Assembly: GCA_036782995.1 (NCBI GenBank)
Contig: DAIPXZ010000002.1
Coordinates: 186,001-250,000 of the forward strand
Origin: DAIPXZ01 sp036782995
GTDB taxonomy: Bacteria; Bacillota; Clostridia; Saccharofermentanales; Saccharofermentanaceae
Reading direction: 5' to 3'
Length of the DNA: 64,000 nt
The notes beneath the pieces are model-generated. The model ran no database searches, was not told the origin of the DNA, and saw only the letters and a list, made by a program, of their open reading frames with translations. Position numbers and translations under genes: made by a program. Positions 45,613 through 52,804 of the stretch are shown here, piece by piece; position 1 is the first letter of the stretch, and the number at the start of each line of letters is the position of its first letter.

Positions 45613-46770
45613 TTACTCCTCAATTGTGGTTTCTTCTTCTGTTTCTGTGACTTCATCCTCATCTGCCACAGTAAACTGTGCCATGATGTCTTCTCTTGCC
45701 ATTTGATTGTATTGTGTCGAGCTCTTGATATCAATCTTCCAGCCTGTCAAACGTGCTGCAAGACGGACGTTCTGACCAGCACGGCCAATCGCCAATGAAT
45801 ATTGATGATCAGGAACAACTACACGAGCATTCAGTTCGCGACTTCCGTCCGGATTCGTGATTATTTCAGTGTCAACGCGCTCGACCTTTGCCGGTGAAAG
45901 TGCATTGCTGATGAAAATTGCAGGTTCTTCACTGAACGGGATGATATCAATCTTCTCTCCGCCCAACTCATCCATAACCGATTGAATACGTGCACCGCGT
46001 TGTCCAACACATGCACCAAGTGGATCAACATCCGAATCGCGTGAGAATACAGCGACCTTCGAACGAGAGCCAGCCTCACGGGCAACCGCGGCAATCTCCA
46101 CGATTCCATCATGGATTTCAGGCACTTCCGATTCCAAAAGCTTCTTAACAAGAGCAGGATGACTTCTGGATACATAAATAATCGGGCGGCCGTTATGCTC
46201 TTCCACCTTCAAAATCAAAAACTTCATGTGTTGATTGAAGTTATAATGTTCGTCCTTCACCTGCTCCTGACGGGTAAGTGTCGCTTCTGCTCTTCCGATA
46301 TCAACGAAAACATACTTGCTGTCTTTTCTTTGAATAACACCAGCAGCCAGTTCACCGATTTTATCGGAAAACTCATCCTGAATGCGGGCATGCTCTGCGG
46401 CACGAAGCTTCTGACTGATGGCGCTTTTAGCGGCAGCAGCAGCCAAACGACCTAATGACTCGACTTCGATGGTCATTTCAATAGTGTCGCCTTCCTCCAA
46501 CTCGGAATCAATCTCATGTGCTTCATCCAACGATATCTGGGTCTTCGGATTGTCGACAATCGATACTACTTCACGAAGCTCATAAACATACATCTCACCG
46601 GTCTCGCGATCGATTTCTGCAAAAACATTATCATTCTGTCTCGCTTCTGAGAATTCACGCTTAAATGCTGCAACGATGGCTTCTTCAATCGCCTCGAAAA
46701 GCACCTCTTCTTCAATTCCTCTTTCCTTTGCTAATGCCTTAATCGCCAGCATTAATTCTTCGTTCATCAT
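45613..46770 (-). CDS. nusA: Transcription termination/antitermination factor NusA
   Basis: 385 residues, the short Gram-positive form without the C-terminal acidic repeats. N-terminal RNA polymerase-binding domain, S1 domain (about 135-200) and two KH domains (DPLGACVGQRGARIQSV, LAIGRAGQNVRLAARLTGW), ending in an acidic tail. It acts in pausing, termination and rRNA antitermination. Downstream of rimP. Confidence 0.96.
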   Translation of the reverse strand: MMNEELMLAIKALAKERGIEEEVLFEAIEEAIVAAFKREFSEARQNDNVFAEIDRETGEMYVYELREVVSIVDNPKTQISLDEAHEIDSELEEGDTIEMTIEVESLGRLAAAAAKSAISQKLRAAEHARIQDEFSDKIGELAAGVIQRKDSKYVFVDIGRAEATLTRQEQVKDEHYNFNQHMKFLILKVEEHNGRPIIYVSRSHPALVKKLLESEVPEIHDGIVEIAAVAREAGSRSKVAVFSRDSDVDPLGACVGQRGARIQSVMDELGGEKIDIIPFSEEPAIFISNALSPAKVERVDTEIITNPDGSRELNARVVVPDHQYSLAIGRAGQNVRLAARLTGWKIDIKSSTQYNQMAREDIMAQFTVADEDEVTETEEETTIEE

Positions 46771-46823
46771 GATTGTTCTCCTTTATCCGTTAATCATTTC
46801 AAAGTCTTCTTTACAAAATCGGT

Positions 46824-47288
46824 TCAGTTAAAACGAATGGTTCTCTTGGCCGATGCGATCTCTTCGTAGGTAAAGGTAAAATCTCGTGTGCCGGAATGAA
46901 CCGTCACCTTATCCTCTTCCACTTTCGTAATCAAACCAACAAAATGCTTTTCTCCGTCCAATGCGGCAAAAAGAGAAATCTCGATCTCTTCACCCTCGTG
47001 GCGGCGATAGTCGCTCACGTTGTCAAAAGGTCGCGTCGCACCCGGCGAGGAAACCTCAAAATAATCAGGGTCGCACGAAAGTGTCTTCTCTAAAACCGGG
47101 TCAACCGCACGGGAGACATTTTCACAATCATCAATGGAGATGCCCCCTTTTTTATCAATAAACAAGCGCAGAAAATATGCCTGCCCTTCTTTCTTGTATT
47201 CGGCGTCTACCAAATCAAAGCCCATCTCCTCCACCACAGGTTTCGCGATGATAAAAGCTTCATTTGCGACCTTGGAACGTCCTTTCAT
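46824..47288 (-). CDS. rimP: Ribosome maturation factor RimP
   Basis: 154 residues. AYFLRLFIDKKGGISIDDCE and YFEVSSPGATRPF are diagnostic. It helps assemble the 30S subunit. First gene of the rimP-to-ribF operon, preceded by a promoter at 47372-47400 and a terminator-like hairpin in the leader. Confidence 0.95.
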   Translation of the reverse strand: MKGRSKVANEAFIIAKPVVEEMGFDLVDAEYKKEGQAYFLRLFIDKKGGISIDDCENVSRAVDPVLEKTLSCDPDYFEVSSPGATRPFDNVSDYRRHEGEEIEISLFAALDGEKHFVGLITKVEEDKVTVHSGTRDFTFTYEEIASAKRTIRFN

Positions 47289-47313
47289 GAATCAGCCTCC
47301 GAATCATTTTAGG

Positions 47314-47345
47314 TAAAAGAAAGAGCGGGCAACCAACCCACTCTT
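47314..47345 (-). terminator. Terminator-like hairpin in the rimP-nusA leader
   Basis: On the transcript strand AAGAGTGGG, 7-nt loop, CCCGCTCTT (one G-U pair) followed by TCTTTT. It lies between the promoter at 47372-47400 and the rimP ribosome site, so it is placed like an attenuator of the operon. Confidence 0.55.
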
Positions 47346-47371
47346 GTAAAGCATCTTCTATAACCATATAA

Positions 47372-47400
47372 ATATTATCACTAAAAAAAGGATGTGGCAA
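47372..47400 (-). promoter_or_regulatory. Promoter of the rimP-nusA-infB operon
   Basis: Minus strand TTGCCA, 17-base spacer, TAATAT; about 80 bases before rimP. Confidence 0.6.
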
Positions 47401-47567
47401 CCTCAAAAGTCCGAAATCCCCACAGCAGCGTGCTTTTGTTGTATTTTCACAACAAATTGACTTTTTTTATCAAATTAGCTATTCAATTTATCCAACAATT
47501 CGGGTAGAATATAGTTAATCCAAATTTCAATCACTTGGATAATCAACAAAACAAGGAGATGATGCCA

Positions 47568-47972
47568 ATGATAAAGGTAATTGCAGGAGAAAAGGGCACC
47601 GGTAAAACAGCACAGCTCGTAGATGATATTAACGAGCAGGCAAGAACAGACAATAACAATATCGTTTGTATAGAGAGAGGGAACCGTCTCGACCGTCTGT
47701 TAATGTACAAGATTCGACTCATCGATATCGATGAATATCCAGTGGAGGGGTATGATCAATTATTGAGTTTCTTAGGTGGAATTTGTGCGAAAGATTATGA
47801 TCTGACTCATGTTTATATCGACAGCATAATCAAAGTAACAAAGAACGATAACATGGATGATTTTGCGTCCTTCTTGGCCGCGTTAGATAAATTCTTAGAA
47901 AAAACAAAGATTGATGTTACGATTATTTGCAGTGGCTCGGGATTGCCAGAAGGCATCACCAAGTACTGCTGA
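47568..47972 (+). CDS. Small P-loop ATPase-like protein
   Basis: 134 residues from the ATG at 47568 (AAGGAG 9 bases upstream; ATG 47559 is too close). The N-terminus MIKVIAGEKGTGKTAQLVDD is a Walker A; LTHVYIDSII around residue 85-95 could be Walker B. The rest has no domain I recognise. Similar short proteins are seen in Clostridia, sometimes annotated as PilT-like or generic ATP-binding. No partner is adjacent. Followed by a strong terminator, so monocistronic. Confidence 0.75.
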   Translation: MIKVIAGEKGTGKTAQLVDDINEQARTDNNNIVCIERGNRLDRLLMYKIRLIDIDEYPVEGYDQLLSFLGGICAKDYDLTHVYIDSIIKVTKNDNMDDFASFLAALDKFLEKTKIDVTIICSGSGLPEGITKYC

Positions 47973-47996
47973 TTTTTTACTTATCGTATAATTTTG

Positions 47997-48037
47997 GAGA
48001 CGGCTTCTGAATTGCCCACAGAATGCCGTCTCTTTTT
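47997..48037 (+). terminator. Rho-independent terminator after the P-loop gene
   Basis: GAGACGGC-TTCTG pairs with CAGAA-T-GCCGTCTC (13 bp with one bulge), followed by TTTTT. Confidence 0.9.
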
Positions 48038-48116
48038 CTGTTTCTTTTCCTTCTCCTCCGCCGATATTACCGATATTGTCGATTTCACCGTTTTTGCTTG
48101 TTTTCAGGTATTTTGG

Positions 48117-48145
48117 TTGATTTCCCATTTTAAAGAAATTACAAT
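48117..48145 (+). promoter_or_regulatory. Promoter of mscL
   Basis: TTGATT, 17-base spacer, TACAAT, 34 bases before the mscL ATG. Confidence 0.65.
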
Positions 48146-48179
48146 ATGTTGTACGAAAAGCACGCAAAGGAGAATCATT

Positions 48180-48620
48180 ATGTGGAAAGATTTTAAAGCC
48201 TTTTTGTTCCGTGGAAACGTCATTGATTTAGCCGTCGCCGTCGTCATTGGTGCCGCATTTGGAAAGATTATCACTTCTCTCGTTGACAACATAATTATGC
48301 CTTGTATCGGTATGCTGACATCGAATATTGATTTTGCAGACATGAAATATGTGCTAAAGCCGGAAGTACTGGATAAGGCGGGTGAAGTCATCGAGAGCGA
48401 AGTCGCCATCGGATATGGCATACTCATAAACAACGTTGTTCAGTTCGTCATCATTGCATTTGTTATCTTTCTCGTAATTCGTTTGATGAATAAGGCCAAG
48501 GAAAAGATGGAGAAGCTTACGAAGAAGCAAGAAGAAGAGAAAAAAGAGCCGGAGAAGATTCCGGAGGATATCGTTCTTCTCACAGAAATACGCGATTATT
48601 TAAAGGCAAAAAACACCTGA
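48180..48620 (+). CDS. mscL: Large-conductance mechanosensitive channel MscL
   Basis: 146 residues from the ATG at 48180 (AAGGAG upstream). Starts MWKDFKAFLFRGNVIDLAVA; two membrane helices (about 14-45 and 88-110), the pore-lining GAAFGKIITSLVDNIIMP, and a basic/acidic amphipathic C-terminal helix. It releases solutes under hypo-osmotic shock. Confidence 0.96.
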   Translation: MWKDFKAFLFRGNVIDLAVAVVIGAAFGKIITSLVDNIIMPCIGMLTSNIDFADMKYVLKPEVLDKAGEVIESEVAIGYGILINNVVQFVIIAFVIFLVIRLMNKAKEKMEKLTKKQEEEKKEPEKIPEDIVLLTEIRDYLKAKNT

Positions 48621-48639
48621 TGTACCAACACATACGTCG

Positions 48640-48668
48640 TTGCACATTTCTTTGCAACGTGATAAAGT
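48640..48668 (+). promoter_or_regulatory. Candidate ilvN promoter with overlapping dyad
   Basis: TTGCAC, 17-base spacer, TAAAGT, 30 bases before the ilvN ATG. An inverted repeat CGTTGCA...TGCAACG (48638-48659) covers the -35 and spacer and could be an operator; it has no U-tract, so it is not a good terminator. Confidence 0.45.
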
Positions 48669-48697
48669 GAATAAAACTTCAAAAAGGAGGGCAATAA

Positions 48698-49195
48698 ATG
48701 CGACACAATTTATCGATTCTTGTAGAAAACCAAGCGGGTGTGTTGTCACGAGTTGCCAACCTATTCGCACGACGTGGTTTTAACATCGAGAACTTAGCTG
48801 TCGGCACGACGCAAAACCCGGAGATTTCCCGTATTACCGTTAGTGTCATCGCTGACGACGAGCAAATCAAGCAAGTCGTTAAACAGCTCCACAAGTTACC
48901 CATCGTCTTAAAGGTCAAGAGGCTTGAACCCGATGCACATTTTACCCGTGAGCTTGTTTTCATTAAGGTAACATGTGATGCCAAGACCAGAACCGCCGTC
49001 ATTCAAATTGTTGATATTTTCAGAGGACATATCGTCGACGTCTCGCCTACTACGGCAACCATAGAGATTTCTGGTGACAGCGACAAGATTCATGCTTTGC
49101 AAGAATTGCTGACACCGTTTGGTATTCTCGAAATGGTCCGTACAGGACTGATTGCCATCGAGCGAGGAGACCGTGTCCTTTCTCTAGAAGAATAA
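48698..49195 (+). CDS. ilvN: Acetolactate synthase small (regulatory) subunit
   Basis: 165 residues. ACT domain with LSILVENQAGVLSRVANLFARR and FNIENLAVGTTQNPEISRIT, C-terminal domain with VDIFRGHIVDVSPTTATIEISG. It confers valine feedback on the catalytic subunit IlvB in branched-chain amino acid synthesis. AAAGGAGG upstream. The large subunit gene ilvB is not adjacent; ilvC follows. Confidence 0.95.
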   Translation: MRHNLSILVENQAGVLSRVANLFARRGFNIENLAVGTTQNPEISRITVSVIADDEQIKQVVKQLHKLPIVLKVKRLEPDAHFTRELVFIKVTCDAKTRTAVIQIVDIFRGHIVDVSPTTATIEISGDSDKIHALQELLTPFGILEMVRTGLIAIERGDRVLSLEE

Positions 49196-49235
49196 TCCGA
49201 AACGCATTTTTTCCCATTATCTCTTCACATTAATT

Positions 49236-49264
49236 TTGTCTAATCATCTGATGATTGGAATATA
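49236..49264 (+). promoter_or_regulatory. Candidate ilvC promoter with palindrome in spacer
   Basis: TTGTCT is followed after 17 bases by AATATA (or after 19 by TATAAA). The spacer is occupied by AATCATCTGATGATT (49242-49256), a perfect 15-base palindrome well placed for a repressor. Confidence 0.45.
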
Positions 49265-49267
49265 AAC

Positions 49268-49289
49268 AGCGTGTAACAAACACGCTTTT
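49268..49289 (+). terminator. Hairpin just upstream of the ilvC ribosome site
   Basis: AGCGTGT, 5-nt loop, ACACGCT then TTT, directly followed by GGAGG of ilvC. It may be a weak terminator/attenuator or a translational control hairpin. Confidence 0.45.
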
Positions 49290-49302
49290 GGAGGTAGAAA
49301 CA

Positions 49303-50298
49303 ATGAAAAGAGTTTACAAAGATCAGGAATGCCAAACCCATGCGCTGGACAACAAAACCATCGCCATCGTCGGATACGGCAGCCAAGGTCATGCTCACGC
49401 GCTGAATCTCAAAGAGAGTGGATTCAACGTCATTGTCGCCCTCTACAAGGGTTCCCCATCGTGGGCTCTTGCTGAGAAAGCCGGTCTTCAGGTAATGACG
49501 ACGGCTGAGGCGACAAAGGTCGCTTCTGTCGTCATGATTCTTATTAATGACGAGAAGCAACCCGAAATGTACGAGAAGGATATCCTTCCGAATTTGAAAC
49601 CCGGTCAGGCGCTAGCCTTCGCCCACGGCTTCAATATTCACTATCAACGCATCGTGCCGCCGAAAGATATCGACGTTTTCATGATTGCACCAAAGGGTCC
49701 CGGTCACACAGTTCGTATGGAATATGAACGTGGACGTGGCGTTCCGTGCCTTTTCGCCGTCTACCAAGATTACACAGGTAATTGCCGCGATATCGCATTT
49801 GATTACGGTCACGGCATCGGTGGCAGTCGTGCCGGACTTCTTGAGACGAGCTTCCGTGAAGAGACCGAGACTGATCTTTTCGGCGAACAAGCCGTGCTTT
49901 GTGGCGGCGTATCCGAATTAATGAAGTGTGGATTTGAAGTGCTTTGCGAAGCTGGTTACGACCCGGAGAATGCTTACTATGAATGCATGCACGAGATGAA
50001 GCTCATCGTTGATATGGTATACCAAGGCGGTCTTTCCCGTATGCGTTATTCTATTTCTGATACGGCAGAATACGGTGATTATTGCATCGGCAAACGCATC
50101 ATCACCGAAGATACCAAGAAGGAAATGAAAAAGGTACTTTCTGAGATTCAGGACGGAACGTTTGCACGAAATTGGATTCTCGAAAACCAAAGCGGCCGCA
50201 TGAACTTCAATGCACGTCGCAGAATCGAACAAAATCATCCAATCGAGCAAGTCGGCAAGGAGCTTCGTGCTTTGATGACCTGGAACACGGATAATTAA
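49303..50298 (+). CDS. ilvC: Ketol-acid reductoisomerase (class I)
   Basis: 331 residues from the ATG at 49303 with GGAGG upstream. It converts acetolactate or acetohydroxybutyrate to the dihydroxy acids. Rossmann motif VGYGSQGHAHALNL, the cofactor loop VALYKGSPSWA (the Arg usual after Leu is Tyr here, which may affect NADPH/NADH preference), PKGPGHTVR, and metal/catalytic residues in TDLFGEQAVLCGG and E in MHEMKLIVDMVYQGG. Ends before a strong terminator. Confidence 0.97.
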   Translation: MKRVYKDQECQTHALDNKTIAIVGYGSQGHAHALNLKESGFNVIVALYKGSPSWALAEKAGLQVMTTAEATKVASVVMILINDEKQPEMYEKDILPNLKPGQALAFAHGFNIHYQRIVPPKDIDVFMIAPKGPGHTVRMEYERGRGVPCLFAVYQDYTGNCRDIAFDYGHGIGGSRAGLLETSFREETETDLFGEQAVLCGGVSELMKCGFEVLCEAGYDPENAYYECMHEMKLIVDMVYQGGLSRMRYSISDTAEYGDYCIGKRIITEDTKKEMKKVLSEIQDGTFARNWILENQSGRMNFNARRRIEQNHPIEQVGKELRALMTWNTDN

Positions 50299-50321
50299 GT
50301 TTACTTCATGAAAATAAACCT

Positions 50322-50356
50322 AAAAGCGGTGACCTCCAACGAGCTCACCGCTTTTT
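50322..50356. terminator. Bidirectional terminator between ilvC and rubrerythrin
   Basis: AAAAGCGGTGA pairs with TCACCGCTTTTT across a 12-nt loop; T-runs occur on both strands, so it can stop ilvC (plus) and rubrerythrin (minus) transcripts. Confidence 0.9.
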
Positions 50357-50400
50357 GTTTCCATGAATCAATAGAACGTGGTTTTCACGCACAGAGCGAA

Positions 50401-50940
50401 TCAATAATTCTTCGCTTGTATTTCGAAATAGGCTTGTGGATGATTACATACCGGGCAAACAGAAGGTGCTGCTTTACCAACATGAATATGACCGCAATTC
50501 GTGCATTTCCATACAACAACACCGTCTCTTTCGAATACTTCACCTGCTTCAAGACGTCTTGCTAATTCGCGATAACGAGCCTCGTGCTCTGCCTCAACCT
50601 TACCCACAGCCTCAAATTGTGCAGCAAGCTTGGTAAAGCCTTCCTCTCGCGCTTCTTCGGCAAATCTCTTATACATATCCGTCCATTCTTCGTTCTCACC
50701 GTCTGCAGCGGCCAATAGATTCGTCAATGTATCTTTGATTTCATCATCATTTAGCGCCTTGAACCAGAGCTTCGCGTGCTCGCGCTCATTTCCACTGGTC
50801 TCCATGAAGATATTCGAAATCTGTACAAATCCTTCTTTTTTTGCTTTCGATGCAAAATAAGTATATTTGTTTGTTGCCTGTGATTCTCCTGCAAAAGCGG
50901 TCCATAAGTTCGCTTCGGTTTTTGATCCCTTTAATTCCAT
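50401..50940 (-). CDS. Rubrerythrin
   Basis: 179 residues. Diiron four-helix domain with the two E-x-x-H motifs (SGNEREHAKLWF, KVEAEHEARYREL) and a C-terminal rubredoxin-like domain with CTNCGHIH and CPVCNH. It reduces hydrogen peroxide in anaerobes. It lies 53 bases after perR on the same strand and is very likely PerR-controlled. Confidence 0.97.
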   Translation of the reverse strand: MELKGSKTEANLWTAFAGESQATNKYTYFASKAKKEGFVQISNIFMETSGNEREHAKLWFKALNDDEIKDTLTNLLAAADGENEEWTDMYKRFAEEAREEGFTKLAAQFEAVGKVEAEHEARYRELARRLEAGEVFERDGVVVWKCTNCGHIHVGKAAPSVCPVCNHPQAYFEIQAKNY

Positions 50941-50993
50941 GATGCAAGTCCTCCATTTGTTTTATTCCGTAGTGTTTCCACTTGTTCGGCTGT

Positions 50994-51431
50994 TCATAGG
51001 TCACGACGCTTTGTATTTTTCTTCTTGCAACTCGGACATATTCCTGTCGCATAGAGCGAATATTGAGCGACATCAAAGGTCGTCAAAGAAGATGACGGGG
51101 TCGGCTCATCGCATTCAAAGTCATAAACATCGTGACATTGACTACAAAAGAAATGTCCATGAAGGTGGGTATATCCATCGAGTCTGATTTCACCGGTATC
51201 CGATGGAAGCATTAGAATTAATCCATACCCTGCTAAAACATCCACTGTATTATAGACTGTCGTCTTTGAAAGCGATGGGTTTGACGATTTTAGCGCTGAA
51301 TAAACGGTATCAATCGTCGGATGTGTGCGATGCTCCAGTAGATAACCATAGACAGCAATACGTTGTGGTGTCGTGCGAATATTTTGTTGCTTGAACCGAC
51401 TCAGGATGATTTGCTTCGTGCTGTCCTTCAT
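50994..51431 (-). CDS. perR: Peroxide-responsive Fur-family repressor PerR
   Basis: 145 residues from the ATG at 51431. Winged helix RTTPQRIAVYGYLLEH and LSKTTVYNTVDVLAGYG, regulatory-metal histidines in YTHLHGHFFCSQCHD, and structural zinc site C-x2-C plus C-x2-C. Co-location with rubrerythrin and a PerR-box-like palindrome upstream support PerR rather than Fur or Zur. Confidence 0.88.
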   Translation of the reverse strand: MKDSTKQIILSRFKQQNIRTTPQRIAVYGYLLEHRTHPTIDTVYSALKSSNPSLSKTTVYNTVDVLAGYGLILMLPSDTGEIRLDGYTHLHGHFFCSQCHDVYDFECDEPTPSSSLTTFDVAQYSLYATGICPSCKKKNTKRRDL

Positions 51432-51470
51432 GTGCATTTCCCCTTTCTTTTTTTTGTAGTGTTTACTATA

Positions 51471-51485
51471 TTGTAATCATTACAA
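51471..51485. promoter_or_regulatory. PerR-box-like operator
   Basis: TTGTAATCATTACAA is a perfect 7-1-7 palindrome matching the Per box form (TTATAATNATTATAA with two symmetric changes). On the minus strand it lies next to a TATAGT -10-like element about 35 bases before perR, so autoregulation is expected. Confidence 0.8.
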
Positions 51486-51540
51486 CTTAAAGAGTCAACC
51501 CCTTTTCTCGAATTAATTCATTGGGCGTATTTCGATGACA

Positions 51541-51963
51541 TCAATCCTTTTTCTTTTTCTTTTTCTTCTTCTCTTTGTTCTTCTTCTTATCGGATTTATT
51601 CGTTGAATCAAGGTCACTTGAAGCTTCTTTTACAAATTCACTTATCGGTTCTTCTGTCACAGGCGCAGAAAGAGAAAGATGAGGCTTATTGGGAACACTA
51701 TCCAGTAATCCCTCGAGCTCATCAATCATTTGTCGTATTCCCTGATTGGCTAATTGATAATATACAGCACGCCCTATTTTTCTTGATTCAACAAGGCCTG
51801 ATTCCACAAGAAGCATCATGTGATGCGATAATGTCGGCTGTGTGATACTAAGATGTGATAGGATTTCCTTGGCGCACATACGCTCCTCATTCGATAGGAG
51901 ACGAATGATGGATAGACGAGTTTCGTCACCTAAAACAAGAAAAGCTCTCTCCGTCTTATTCAT
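51541..51963 (-). CDS. ArsR-family winged-helix regulator with polylysine tail
   Basis: 140 residues. Residues 1-90 are a standard ArsR domain: FLVLGDETRLSIIRLLS, ITQPTLSHHMMLLVESGLVESRK. No ArsR/SmtB metal cysteines are present at the DNA-recognition helix (only one Cys, in MCAKEI). The C-terminal 50 residues are disordered and end in a run of 10 lysines with a few Asn/Glu (from SDKKKNKEK on). Target unknown; no efflux or metal gene is adjacent. Confidence 0.85.
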   Translation of the reverse strand: MNKTERAFLVLGDETRLSIIRLLSNEERMCAKEILSHLSITQPTLSHHMMLLVESGLVESRKIGRAVYYQLANQGIRQMIDELEGLLDSVPNKPHLSLSAPVTEEPISEFVKEASSDLDSTNKSDKKKNKEKKKKKKKKD

Positions 51964-52005
51964 GAATACCTCTTTCGCAATATTAAGTCGGAAGAGGACA
52001 AATCA

Positions 52006-52635
52006 TCAAGCAATTAATTGCCCCTTCAAGGCCTCTTCAAAATCGGATAAATTTGCACAGGCTACGATTTCTGTCGTATCTTCAAGAAGAATATCATCTT
52101 CTCCTCGAACCAATACCGTCATAGGAACGCCCATTTTACGCAAAAGCAACAATTGATATTCTTTACTCGGCTCAGCCGCCAAGTATTTTGAAAGCATACG
52201 TAAAACCTGTTTGCCGTCTTCAAGATAGATGCCGGACAGACGCATTAGATGATCAACTACATATACGCTGAAAACATCATCAAAAATCATGCTGGTTTTC
52301 TCCGGAAAGCATGATGTAAATGCTGTCATCGCCAGCTTTGAGACGAGATTCAGATTCATAAAGTCATCTATCGGAATGCAAAAGCTTTTCACATCCGGCG
52401 AAAAGATTTCCTGTAATTGTTCAACTGTCAATTCGTTTTTCAATGTTTGAATTCGAGCAATTCTGGCAAGAACACGATCTTTAGGAAAGAATGTCTCCTG
52501 CCCGCTCGTGGTTGCCTTGTGGATGAACCATGTCTCGGGGATGAGGTGCATACGCTTCCAACGATAGAGCGTGCCGTACGAAATATGAGTTGCACGTAAA
52601 AGCGCTTTTTTTGAAATTAACTCTTCTTGTATCAT
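52006..52635 (-). CDS. YhbD-like protein (DUF4004), MerR-like DNA-binding N-terminus
   Basis: 209 residues from the ATG at 52635 (GAGG 8 bases upstream). The N-terminus EELISKKALLRATHISYGTLYRWKR is a MerR-like helix-turn-helix and, with IPETWFIHKATTSGQETFFP, matches the YhbD/DUF4004 family. The remainder is a mixed alpha/beta domain of unknown role. In other Bacillota the gene is often next to genes for membrane or polymer proteins; here it lies next to the zinc-ribbon membrane protein. Confidence 0.8.
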   Translation of the reverse strand: MIQEELISKKALLRATHISYGTLYRWKRMHLIPETWFIHKATTSGQETFFPKDRVLARIARIQTLKNELTVEQLQEIFSPDVKSFCIPIDDFMNLNLVSKLAMTAFTSCFPEKTSMIFDDVFSVYVVDHLMRLSGIYLEDGKQVLRMLSKYLAAEPSKEYQLLLLRKMGVPMTVLVRGEDDILLEDTTEIVACANLSDFEEALKGQLIA

Positions 52636-52804
52636 TGTCGCCACCTCGTCTCAAGTAATTGCACGATTCACCAATATCATGGTTTCCTTCGTATCTACTA
52701 TTATAGGGTAACAATGTTACAAGAAAAAAACGTTCTAATAGCATATCGCTTTCAAATGACAGTCATTCACATATATCGATTCACACAAACCTCCCGTGCA
52801 TTAC

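Noticed and set aside
48621..48697. T-box or other riboswitch upstream of ilvN
   Set aside because: Only 77 bases lie between mscL and ilvN, too short for a T-box, and no T-box sequence (TGGGTGGTACCGCG type) is seen.
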